A stretch of 50,098 nt of DNA from Prevotella sp. (GTDB lineage: Bacteria > Bacteroidota > Bacteroidia > Bacteroidales > Bacteroidaceae), in contig JAFSNG010000014.1 in the NCBI GenBank assembly GCA_017447515.1, positions 1 through 50,098 on the forward strand, given 5' to 3'. Positions 24,964 through 32,527 of the stretch are shown here, one piece after another. The number at the start of each line of letters is the position of its first letter. The first letter of the stretch is position 1. The notes under the pieces are model-generated. The model did not search any database and was not told where the DNA came from. It saw only the letters and a list, made by a program, of their open reading frames with translations. The translations under genes and the position numbers were made by a program.

Positions 24964-26284
24964 TGGTTCCCTGTATGGGTTCTGCGGGCTGTGGTGCGGC
25001 GGGTTCGGCGGTGGGCGGAGCGTCGTCGCCGTAGGCCTGGCTGTAGATGCTGTCGAGGATTTCGCGCGTGCGCTTGTAGGTGGGGGTCTGCTCTACGGCA
25101 GAGATGACGTCGTCGTTGTCGAGGTCCTCGGGGCGGAACAGGTAGATGTGCGGGCGGCGCTTGTAGCGCTTGCTCTGGCCGTCGCCGCCATAGTAGCGGT
25201 TGCGGCGGTCCTGACGCTGGGCTTCCTTCTCCTGCTCGGCGGCAATGCGGGTGGCCTCCTCCTGCGTGTTGCGGTGCTGGCGGTGGCTGGCCATGCCGTC
25301 GACGCGGTCGATGCCGAAGCCAGTGGCCAGGATGGTGACCTTCACGCGCTTGCCCAGCTCGGGGTCGGTGGCCAGTCCCCACTTGATTTCGAAGTCGTTG
25401 CCGAACTTGCCCATGAAGTCGTTCACGTCGTTCATCTCCTCCATCATCAGCGAGCCGGAGCCGTCCTTGTTGCCGGCAAACGAGATGCTGAGCAGGATCT
25501 TCTTGGAGTTGAACACGTCGTTCTCGTTGAGCAGCGGCGAGTTGAGGGCGTCGTCGATGGCTTTCCTGACGCGACCCTCGCCCTCGCCGTAGCCGGTGGA
25601 CATAATGGCCACGCCGCCGTCCTTGAGCACGGTCTTCACGTCGTTGAAGTCGAGGTTGATGAGTCCATGGACGGTGATGATCTCGGCTATGGACTTGGCG
25701 GCGACGCTGAGCGTGTCGTCGGCCTTGCCGAAGGCGTCGAGCACGGTGAGCTCGGGGTAGATCTCGCGCAGGCGTTCGTTGTTGATGACCAAGAGGGCGT
25801 CGACGTGCTTCGACATCTCCTCGACACCGTCCAGTGCCTGGTCAATCTTGCGGTCGCCCTCGAAGCGGAAGGGAATGGTGACGATGCCTACGGTGAGGAT
25901 GCCCATCTCCTTCGACACGCGGGCAATGACGGGAGCGGCTCCGGTGCCCGTGCCGCCGCCCATGCCGGCAGTGATGAAGGCCATGCGCGTGCCGTCGTTA
26001 AAGAGGTTCTTGATGTCGTCCAGGCTCTCTTCGGCAGCGGCTCGCGCCTTTTCGGGGCGGTTGCCGGCACCAAGTCCTTCCTTGCCCAACTGCAGGTGGA
26101 CGGGGACGGGCGAGTCGTTCAGCGCCTGGTTGTCGGTATTACACAGTACGAAGGTGACATCGTGGATGCCTTCGCGGTACATGTGGTTGACGGCATTGCC
26201 GCCACCTCCACCAACGCCTATCACCTTGATTATGCTATTCTCTTTCTCGGGCTCGCCAAAGTCGAGCAGTATGTTATTATCCAT
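24950..26284 (-). CDS. ftsZ: Cell division protein FtsZ
   Basis: 444 residues. FtsZ is the tubulin-like GTPase that forms the division ring. GTP-binding signature GGGTGTG at residues 109-115 after ITAGM, N-terminal VIGVGGGGGNAVNHM, and the T7 loop region LINLDFNDVKTVL. The globular core ends near 340. A basic linker (HRQHRNTQEEATRIAAEQEK) and the Bacteroidetes-type C-terminal segment DLDNDDVISAVEQTPTYKR follow, then a proline-rich tail ending IQGTIKFG. It is the last gene of the dcw cluster, 31 bp after ftsA, and converges on GH115 with a 14-bp overlap of the coding ends. Third-position GC is high here and in ftsA compared with the upstream mur genes. Confidence 0.98.
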   Translation of the reverse strand: MDNNILLDFGEPEKENSIIKVIGVGGGGGNAVNHMYREGIHDVTFVLCNTDNQALNDSPVPVHLQLGKEGLGAGNRPEKARAAAEESLDDIKNLFNDGTRMAFITAGMGGGTGTGAAPVIARVSKEMGILTVGIVTIPFRFEGDRKIDQALDGVEEMSKHVDALLVINNERLREIYPELTVLDAFGKADDTLSVAAKSIAEIITVHGLINLDFNDVKTVLKDGGVAIMSTGYGEGEGRVRKAIDDALNSPLLNENDVFNSKKILLSISFAGNKDGSGSLMMEEMNDVNDFMGKFGNDFEIKWGLATDPELGKRVKVTILATGFGIDRVDGMASHRQHRNTQEEATRIAAEQEKEAQRQDRRNRYYGGDGQSKRYKRRPHIYLFRPEDLDNDDVISAVEQTPTYKRTREILDSIYSQAYGDDAPPTAEPAAPQPAEPIQGTIKFG

Positions 26285-26315
26285 CTTTCGTTCAATTAGA
26301 AGTTAGTAATCGGTT

Positions 26316-27773
26316 TTATTCTTCCTCGGGACCGAGAATGGTCTCGCCAAGGTTCTTGAGTTTCTTCCAGCCCTTGTTCCAGAAGCTGTTCTCCTTGCGG
26401 ATGCGCGCTGCCTCGCGGGCTTCCTCCTCGGCCTTCTCGCGAGCCTGGCGCTCCTCGTCCTCCTTCTTGCGCAAGGCCTCCTCCTCGGCACGGCGGATCT
26501 CCTCGGCCGTACGCACCACGCCGGCGGGAGTCTCGGAAGCCTGACGGGCGCGACGCTGCTCGAGGGTCTCGGGCGTGGTGACGGTGCGCTGCTGCGGGGC
26601 AAAGAGGTCGCCCGTCAGGGGCAGCTCGCCACCGGCGCAGTTGATGTCGCCCTTGGCCAGCAGTCCCAGCACGGTGTTCATCATGCCGTCGTGGGCATTG
26701 ATGTCGGCAATGGTCGACGTGATGGTCTGCGTCACGAACTTGGCGATGCGGATCTTGTCGACGTGGGTATAGTTCTGGAAGGCCTTCTCGATGTCCTTCA
26801 GGTTTGCACCGCCGCCGGTGAGGATGATGCCGCCGAGCAGCTTGTCGCAGTACTCCTCGGGCACCTGGCACCACACGTTGGCAATGATTTCCTCCAGGCG
26901 GCCTTCGACAATCTCGATGAACTTGCGCGTCTCCACCTGACGGTCCTGGTCGATGGAGTATTTCATGTTGTTGTCGATGTCGTTGTTGTCGGTAAACGCC
27001 GAGGCATACTTGAGCTTCATCTTCTCGGCGTCGCTCTCCTCCATCTGCAGCGAGGCAATGTCCTTGGTGATGTTGTTGGCACCAAGGGGAATGACGGCCA
27101 GATGGCGCAGGATGTTCTTCGAATAGACGCTGACCGTCGTCGTGTCGGCACCCAGGTCGACCAGTGCACAGCCCGAACGGCGCTCAGCCTCGGTGAGCAC
27201 GCTGTCGGCCAGTGCCAGCGGGGCAAGGTAGAACTCGGCAATGTTGATGTCTGCCGCCTCGAAACACTTGTTGAGGTTGGCATAGAACGACTTGCGCTGC
27301 AGGATGTTGAGGAAGTTGCCCTCAATGCGATTACACTGAATGCCCACCGGGTCGAGCTGGAACTGCGAATCCACCCTGTACTCCTGCGCAGCAGCGTCGA
27401 TAATCTGCTGGTCGGGGTATTTCATGTTACGGTTCTCGTCCATCAGTTCAATCACCATGTCCTGCGTGACCTGCGTGCCGGTGGGCAGGTCCTTGGCAAT
27501 CAGATTGCGAATAGAGCGAATAGACTGTCCGCCCACACCAACATACACCTGGGTGATGCCCGTCTTAAGCTGTTTCTCCAGACGGTTGATGATGTTCGTC
27601 AGGCACTGGGCAGTCTTGTCGATGTTGTAAACCACACCTTTGCGGATGCACGACGAGGAATCTTCCTTGACACAGGCCAGCACCTGAATGCTGCCGTCAA
27701 GGTTTTTCTTTCCCGCAATACCGGTAATCTTCGATGATCCCAGTTCAATAGCTACGATAAAGTCCTTTGCCAT
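26316..27773 (-). CDS. ftsA: Cell division protein FtsA
   Basis: 485 residues, actin-like ATPase that tethers FtsZ filaments to the membrane. Phosphate-1 motif ELGSSKITGIAG at the N-terminus, CALVDLGADTTTVSVYS around residue 200 and GGIILTGGGANLKDIEKAF in the phosphate-2/adenosine region. It is longer than the ~420 residues of E. coli FtsA: after about residue 400 comes a strongly charged helical linker (EEIRRAEEEALRKKEDEE) ending in NSFWNKGWKKLKNLGETIL, a plausible amphipathic membrane-targeting helix. The start at 27773 gives MAKDFIVAIELGSSK. The leader between ftsQ and ftsA is filled with 7-bp repeats. Confidence 0.97.
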   Translation of the reverse strand: MAKDFIVAIELGSSKITGIAGKKNLDGSIQVLACVKEDSSSCIRKGVVYNIDKTAQCLTNIINRLEKQLKTGITQVYVGVGGQSIRSIRNLIAKDLPTGTQVTQDMVIELMDENRNMKYPDQQIIDAAAQEYRVDSQFQLDPVGIQCNRIEGNFLNILQRKSFYANLNKCFEAADINIAEFYLAPLALADSVLTEAERRSGCALVDLGADTTTVSVYSKNILRHLAVIPLGANNITKDIASLQMEESDAEKMKLKYASAFTDNNDIDNNMKYSIDQDRQVETRKFIEIVEGRLEEIIANVWCQVPEEYCDKLLGGIILTGGGANLKDIEKAFQNYTHVDKIRIAKFVTQTITSTIADINAHDGMMNTVLGLLAKGDINCAGGELPLTGDLFAPQQRTVTTPETLEQRRARQASETPAGVVRTAEEIRRAEEEALRKKEDEERQAREKAEEEAREAARIRKENSFWNKGWKKLKNLGETILGPEEE

Positions 27774-27779
27774 ATATTT

Positions 27780-27866
27780 AACTCTTAACTCTTATTTTCC
27801 TAATTCTCACCTTCGACCTTCGACCTTTGACCTTTGACCTCAGACCTTTGACCTTTCATCCCTCAC
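27780..27866. repeat. 7-bp tandem repeats filling the ftsQ-ftsA spacer
   Basis: AACTCTT twice (27780-27793), then CTTCGAC, CTTCGAC, CTTTGAC, CTTTGAC, CTCAGAC, CTTTGAC (27811-27852) and degenerate CTTTCAT, CCCTCAC to 27866. The ftsQ stop codon (27863-27865) is inside the last unit. On the mRNA the array is purine-rich and ends about 6 bases before the ftsA ATG. Confidence 0.9.
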
Positions 27867-28606
27867 CTCTTCTTGCAGATGATCTGATTGTCAAACTCCA
27901 AACTGATGTAGGAATACTTGTTCCAGCCAGCCTTGCTCAGACCATACTTGTAGAACTTCTCCAGACGCTCCAGCTTGCGAGCAATGCCGGTGGGCTGACC
28001 TAGGTAGACAACATGGTCGCCAACACGCGGAACCAGCTCCAGCGAGCCGTCGGACAGCACGTTGAGCTGCTCCACCTGCGAACGCCATATCTTATGCTGG
28101 ATGAGGTAGTTGCCGACAGGGGGCAACACCCGCTTGGCATACTGCTTCGTCACGTGACCCGTCACCACCACCAAGTCGCTGGCGTGCTGGGTGTTGGGCA
28201 TGATGTTGCCGTGCGTGTCGACATAGTAGTCGTCGCCGTTGTCGGCCTTCACACGAGCCACGGGAAGGCGTTGCGTCAACTTGATGAAGACACGGCCCGA
28301 CTGCGTCTTGTAGCACTGCGCACTCTCCACGAAGGCATTCTTCACCAGCGCCTCCTCGATGCGCCGCGCCGACACCTGACTCATCGGGTCGCCTAACGGA
28401 TAGAGGCGCGCATGTTGCAACTGATGCTTGATTTCGTCTGGAGTCAGAAATCCCTTCACCTCACCTTCCGCAATGTCGATTTTCACCTCTTTACACACGT
28501 CGGAAAGCTCGTCAGGACGGTTGAAAGCCGTGATGGCAAGAACCAGATAGACCGCCAGCACGGTGTCTATCAGGATGATGAATGATTTCTTCCAATTGAC
28601 GTTCAT
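27863..28606 (-). CDS. ftsQ: Cell division protein FtsQ
   Basis: 247 residues. One N-terminal membrane segment (about 9-28, FIILIDTVLAVYLVLAITAF) is followed by a periplasmic part with a POTRA-like region (about 40-115, VKGFLTPDEIKHQLQHARLY) and a beta domain ending DNQIICKKR. FtsQ links the early and late division proteins in the periplasm. Sequence conservation is low in this family, and the call rests on topology, size and the position between murC and ftsA. The start ATG at 28606 lies 44 bp after the murC stop, in a repeat-filled spacer. Its own stop is inside another repeat. Confidence 0.92.
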   Translation of the reverse strand: MNVNWKKSFIILIDTVLAVYLVLAITAFNRPDELSDVCKEVKIDIAEGEVKGFLTPDEIKHQLQHARLYPLGDPMSQVSARRIEEALVKNAFVESAQCYKTQSGRVFIKLTQRLPVARVKADNGDDYYVDTHGNIMPNTQHASDLVVVTGHVTKQYAKRVLPPVGNYLIQHKIWRSQVEQLNVLSDGSLELVPRVGDHVVYLGQPTGIARKLERLEKFYKYGLSKAGWNKYSYISLEFDNQIICKKR

Positions 28607-28612
28607 ATCGTT

Positions 28613-28661
28613 CTCTTAATTCTTACCTCTTACTTCTCACCTCTTACCTCTCACCTCTTAT
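28613..28661. repeat. 7-bp tandem repeat filling the murC-ftsQ spacer
   Basis: CTCTTAA, TTCTTAC, CTCTTAC, TTCTCAC, CTCTTAC, CTCTCAC, CTCTTAT in direct succession. The murC stop codon (28651-28653) is inside it. On the mRNA the unit reads GTAAGAG or GTGAGAG and leads up to the ftsQ ATG. Confidence 0.9.
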
Positions 28662-30027
28662 TATTCAGAATCCTGGTGATATCGGGCACCATATTGTCGA
28701 GGTCGCCGGCACCCAGCACGATGAGCACGTCGAAGTCGCGCGACTTGACGAACTCCAGCACATCGGCCTTTTGGATGATTTGCTTCTCGATACCGGGACG
28801 CAGATTGTCGTAGATGAGCTGTGAGGTAACACCCTCGATGGGCAACTCACGAGCTGGATATATTTCAGTAAGGATGACCTCGTCCAGCAGACTCAGCGCA
28901 TCGGCAAAATCCTTGTAGAAATCGCGGGTGCGGGTATAGAGGTGAGGCTGGAAGATGGCCGTGATCTTACGGTCCTGATACAGCTCACGGATGCTGCGCA
29001 CGCTCTGGTAAATCTCCTTGGGATGGTGGGCATAGTCCGAGAGGAAGACGTGGCGGTCGTTCTTGATCTTGAAATCGAAACGACGCTCAACGCCACTGTA
29101 GGTCTTCATGCCGATGCGCAACTCCTCGGCCGTACAGCCGGCAAGCTGAGCCATCGCCATGGCGGCAATACCATTCTCGATGTTGATGGGAACCGGCTGG
29201 CCTAACTGGATGTTCTTGATGGACTCGACAGGCGACACGAAGTCGAAGGTGATTTCACCATGGGCTATGCGGATGTTCTCGGCATGGAAGTCGCCTTCAT
29301 TCAGAGCATAGTCATAGCGGTGAACGCCCGAAGGCTGGTTCTCCTTCATCTCCAAATCGCGATGGATAATCAGTGCGCCCTGAGGCTGGATAAGCTCCGT
29401 ATAATGACGGAAACTCTCCAGGTAGGCCTCCTTGGTGCCATAGATATCCAAATGGTCGGGGTCTGTCGAGGTAATCACCGTCATGTAGGGCGACAACCAG
29501 TGGAACGAGCGGTCGAACTCGTCGGCCTCAATCACCACATAGTCCGAGTCGGAAAGGATGTAGTTCGTGCCATAGTTCTTGGAAATGCCACCGAGGAAGG
29601 CGTTACAGTCCAGGTGGCTCTGGTGCAGGATATGCGCACACATGGTCGACGTGGTCGTCTTGCCATGAGTGCCTGCCACGCACAGTCCCTTATGCCGACG
29701 CGTCAGGGTGCCTAACACCTGCGCACGCTTCTGAATCTCAAAACCATGCTCGCAGAAATACTTCAGTTCCTGATGGCTCTCGGGAATGGCGGGGGTATAG
29801 ATAATCAGGCTCGACTCCGGTCGGCGACAGGCATGGGGAATGTCGTCCACATTCTCTTCGTAATGAATCAGGGCGCCTTCTTTCTCCAACTGGCGTGTGA
29901 GGGTGCTGGGGGTCTTGTCGTAACCGCCAACCACGACGCCGCAATGGATAAAGTAGCGCGCAATGGCACTCATGCCGATGCCACCGACTCCGATGAAATA
30001 TACTGCTTTGATGTCTTTTAATTCCAT
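28651..30027 (-). CDS. murC: UDP-N-acetylmuramate--L-alanine ligase MurC
   Basis: 458 residues. It adds L-alanine to UDP-MurNAc, the first step of the stem peptide. N-terminal Rossmann motif VYFIGVGGIGMSAIARYF, ATP P-loop VAGTHGKTTTSTM near residue 110, and Mur ligase C-terminal domain with SDYAHHPKEI and IFQPHLYTRTRDF. The protein is complete and of the usual length. It lies 26 bp after the murG stop. The last codons (NNKR) and stop are followed by, and the stop is included in, the spacer repeat towards ftsQ. Confidence 0.98.
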   Translation of the reverse strand: MELKDIKAVYFIGVGGIGMSAIARYFIHCGVVVGGYDKTPSTLTRQLEKEGALIHYEENVDDIPHACRRPESSLIIYTPAIPESHQELKYFCEHGFEIQKRAQVLGTLTRRHKGLCVAGTHGKTTTSTMCAHILHQSHLDCNAFLGGISKNYGTNYILSDSDYVVIEADEFDRSFHWLSPYMTVITSTDPDHLDIYGTKEAYLESFRHYTELIQPQGALIIHRDLEMKENQPSGVHRYDYALNEGDFHAENIRIAHGEITFDFVSPVESIKNIQLGQPVPINIENGIAAMAMAQLAGCTAEELRIGMKTYSGVERRFDFKIKNDRHVFLSDYAHHPKEIYQSVRSIRELYQDRKITAIFQPHLYTRTRDFYKDFADALSLLDEVILTEIYPARELPIEGVTSQLIYDNLRPGIEKQIIQKADVLEFVKSRDFDVLIVLGAGDLDNMVPDITRILNNKR

Positions 30028-30053
30028 ATATCGTTTCTCGTTTCTTGAGAGGG

Positions 30054-31169
30054 TTATCTGTTCTTGCTTGCGAGGGTGACCACCTCCTTGGCAATGATTT
30101 CGGCCGAGGCAGGCAGCGCCATCTTCAGAATATGCTCACTGAGACTCCGCAACTTCGCATCGTCCTTGACAGTGTCAATAGCCAGCGGCATCAGTAATGT
30201 CGGAGCCTCGACATCCTTCACGTAGAGCGCAGCATCCTTGTTGACCAATGCGAGAGCGTTCTTCGTCTGGTGATCCTCAGCAACATTCGGCGAAGGAACA
30301 AGGATGACGGGTTTGCCCAGCAGGCAGAACTCGCTGATAGAACCGGCACCAGCACGGCTGACAACCAAGTCGGCGGCCTTGTAGGCTGCGCCCATGTCGC
30401 TGATGAAATCGGTTACCACCATATTTTCTATCTTTGCCTCCTTGGCAAGCTGTTCCTTAATTTGCTCATAATAATACTTACCGGTCTGCCAGATAAACTG
30501 TACACCACTCTGGCGGATATCGTCAAGGTGTTTCAGCACACTCTCGTTCACAGTACGTGCGCCAAGGCTGCCGCCGACGATGAGCACCGTCTTCTTCGAC
30601 GCATCAAGGCCAAACGTGCGAAGAGCCTCTGCCTTCGTCTGCGTATTCTCCAACAACTGCTGGCGCACAGGATTGCCGGTCAGCAGAATCTTATCGGCCG
30701 GGAAGAAACGTTCCATGCCTTCGTACGCCACACAAATCTTGGCTGCCTTCTTGGCAAGCAGTTTGTTGGTGACACCGGCATAGGAATTCTGTTCCTGAAT
30801 CAGGCAAGGAATGCCCATAGCTGCCGCCTTGTTCAGCGTCGGACCACTGGCATAGCCGCCCACGCCGACTGCCACCTGCGGACGGAACTCTTTGATAATC
30901 TGCTTGGCCATGCGCTGACTCTTCCAAATCTTGAAGAGCACCTTGACATTCTTCAACAGGTTCTTGCGGTCGAAACCCTGAATGGGCAGACCTTTTATCT
31001 CGTAGCCCGCAGCAGGAACACGCTGCATCTCCATACGCCCCAAGGCTCCTACAAACAGTATCTTTGCATCAGGGTGCATTGCCTTGATGGCATTGGCAAT
31101 GGATACAGCCGGAAAGATGTGTCCGCCCGTGCCGCCACCGCTAATGATTACTCTTAACTCGTCGTTCAT
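30054..31169 (-). CDS. murG: UDP-GlcNAc:undecaprenyl-P-P-MurNAc-pentapeptide transferase MurG
   Basis: 371 residues. It converts lipid I into lipid II at the inner face of the membrane. N-terminal ISGGGTGGHIFPAVSIANAI is the glycine-rich loop of the family; IVGGSLGARTVNESV and the donor-site stretch VSRAGAGSISEFCLLGKPVILVP (split between residues about 265 and 290) are also present. Length is normal. It lies 49 bp after the ftsW stop, the widest gap in the mur part of the cluster. That gap holds a -7-like promoter element at 31195-31202, so transcription may restart here. Confidence 0.98.
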   Translation of the reverse strand: MNDELRVIISGGGTGGHIFPAVSIANAIKAMHPDAKILFVGALGRMEMQRVPAAGYEIKGLPIQGFDRKNLLKNVKVLFKIWKSQRMAKQIIKEFRPQVAVGVGGYASGPTLNKAAAMGIPCLIQEQNSYAGVTNKLLAKKAAKICVAYEGMERFFPADKILLTGNPVRQQLLENTQTKAEALRTFGLDASKKTVLIVGGSLGARTVNESVLKHLDDIRQSGVQFIWQTGKYYYEQIKEQLAKEAKIENMVVTDFISDMGAAYKAADLVVSRAGAGSISEFCLLGKPVILVPSPNVAEDHQTKNALALVNKDAALYVKDVEAPTLLMPLAIDTVKDDAKLRSLSEHILKMALPASAEIIAKEVVTLASKNR

Positions 31170-31194
31170 ATATGTTGTATTTAGAATACGCTTG

Positions 31195-31202
31195 CAAAAG
31201 TA
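31195..31202 (-). promoter_or_regulatory. Possible internal promoter (-7 element) upstream of murG
   Basis: TACTTTTG on the minus strand fits TAnnTTTG and is followed by GC and 25 bp to the murG ATG. No TTTG box was found at 19-20 bp upstream, so it may be weak or fortuitous. Confidence 0.4.
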
Positions 31203-31218
31203 CTAATTTTCTATCAAA

Positions 31219-32478
31219 TCAAGCCCTATTTGGCCCATTTTCTTTCACTTTCTTCATTTTTGCTGACCTGCTGACGCTCAAAATGGCTCCAATGTAGGCG
31301 CAATTGATGATGGTCGACGTACCACCTTTGGAGATGAGTGGCAACGGCTGTCCCGTAACTGGGGCCAGTCCGACAGCTACCATCATGTTGAAAGTGGCCT
31401 GGATGACCAGCAACAGTCCGAGGCCCATCGCCAAGAATGCGGGGAAATTGTTCTCACACCGACTGGCAATACGTGCACAGCGGTAAAGCAGCACAATATA
31501 GAGGAACATGACCGCAAAAGCGCCTATGATTCCCAATTCCTCGATGACGATGGCATAGATGAAGTCCGAGAATGCCTGCGACAGGAAGTCACGCTCCGTA
31601 CTCTTGCCTGGGCCCTTGCCGATGATGCCGCTCGAAACGATGGCGATGTTGGCATGAGCCACCTGTGCATCCTTGTCGAGGTCATACTCTTGGGGCGTCG
31701 GCTTGGGCTTGCCGAACTTCATGATACGGCTCTTCCATGTGTCAGCACGGTGGAACATCTTTTCCACGAAGTTCTTTTCCTTCTTGGGCTGATTGGCTTG
31801 ATCGACCTGCTCAGTCTTGGTCAGCGTCTTTTCTTCATCGCTGATGTCATGACCCACGAGCATAACCATCGAAACGGCCACCACTCCCATAAATACGATA
31901 ATGCCCACCAGTTTTCCCAACTGCTTCAGCGAAACGAGCCCAATGAACATCATCAGGATGACGACGGCAAAGAGCATCGCCGCCGTAGAGAGGTTCTCAA
32001 GACCTATCAGCAAACAAGCAGGAATGGTAATCGACAGAATCCACTTAAAGGCTTTTTTGTCTGCCCCGTTCTCACGCTGCATGGCGGCAAGAATCTGCGC
32101 CACAGCCAATACAATCGTTCCCTTGGCAATCTCAGAAGGCTGGAACGTAAAGCCAAACAGGTTAATCCAACGTCCGGCATCACCGACCTTCGTTCCTGCC
32201 AGCAGCACCCAAAGCAGGGTAATCACCGAAATCAGTATCAGGAAAGGCGTCATCAACTTGAAATACCTACAAGGAATGTTCAGCGTGAGGATAGCCACGA
32301 CGACACCTGCCATAATGGTAAAGGCATGATAGGCTATAGGACCCACGTAGTTCTGACTCTTATACGTCAGTCCGCTGGAAGCCGAGAAGACCTCCACGAT
32401 ACTGATCATGCAGAGGAAGAAGAACACCATCCAGATGACCTTGTCGCCCTTGAAGAGATTACTGATTCGATTGTTCAT
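31219..32478 (-). CDS. ftsW: Cell division protein FtsW (SEDS glycosyltransferase)
   Basis: 419 residues with about ten membrane segments. FtsW polymerises lipid II into glycan strands together with FtsI. The SEDS motif FSDFIYAIVIEELGIIGA contains the conserved Asp, and PLISKGGTSTIINCAYIGAIL is near the C-terminus. A long hydrophilic insertion (about residues 205-280; EEKTLTKTEQVDQANQPKKE onward) lies between membrane segments, which I regard as a Bacteroidetes feature. FtsW rather than RodA is chosen because of the dcw position. The gene starts 40 bp after the murD stop; the intervening DNA is a CTAGAnnnT array. Confidence 0.95.
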   Translation of the reverse strand: MNNRISNLFKGDKVIWMVFFFLCMISIVEVFSASSGLTYKSQNYVGPIAYHAFTIMAGVVVAILTLNIPCRYFKLMTPFLILISVITLLWVLLAGTKVGDAGRWINLFGFTFQPSEIAKGTIVLAVAQILAAMQRENGADKKAFKWILSITIPACLLIGLENLSTAAMLFAVVILMMFIGLVSLKQLGKLVGIIVFMGVVAVSMVMLVGHDISDEEKTLTKTEQVDQANQPKKEKNFVEKMFHRADTWKSRIMKFGKPKPTPQEYDLDKDAQVAHANIAIVSSGIIGKGPGKSTERDFLSQAFSDFIYAIVIEELGIIGAFAVMFLYIVLLYRCARIASRCENNFPAFLAMGLGLLLVIQATFNMMVAVGLAPVTGQPLPLISKGGTSTIINCAYIGAILSVSRSAKMKKVKENGPNRA

Positions 32479-32491
32479 ATTCTATCATTAT

Positions 32492-32527
32492 CTAGAGTTT
32501 CTAGAATATCTAGATTATCTAGAGATT
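32492..32527. repeat. CTAGAnnnT 9-bp tandem repeat, four units, in the murD-ftsW spacer
   Basis: CTAGAGTTT, CTAGAATAT, CTAGATTAT, CTAGAGATT. The murD TAG stop (32519-32521, minus strand) is formed by the CTAG core of the first unit met by transcription; the other units lie between murD and ftsW. Confidence 0.9.

Noticed and set aside
24932-26299. Long open frame (455 codons) on the plus strand opposite ftsZ
   Set aside because: It mirrors ftsZ in a GC-rich region, its product is a low-complexity Val/Ala/Asp-rich string without a family, and ftsZ is certain. It is a shadow frame.
26691-27737. Plus-strand open frame opposite ftsA
   Set aside because: Shadow of ftsA, with no start context and no family resemblance. 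The same applies to the long opposite frames over murG, ftsW and the TPR-like gene.
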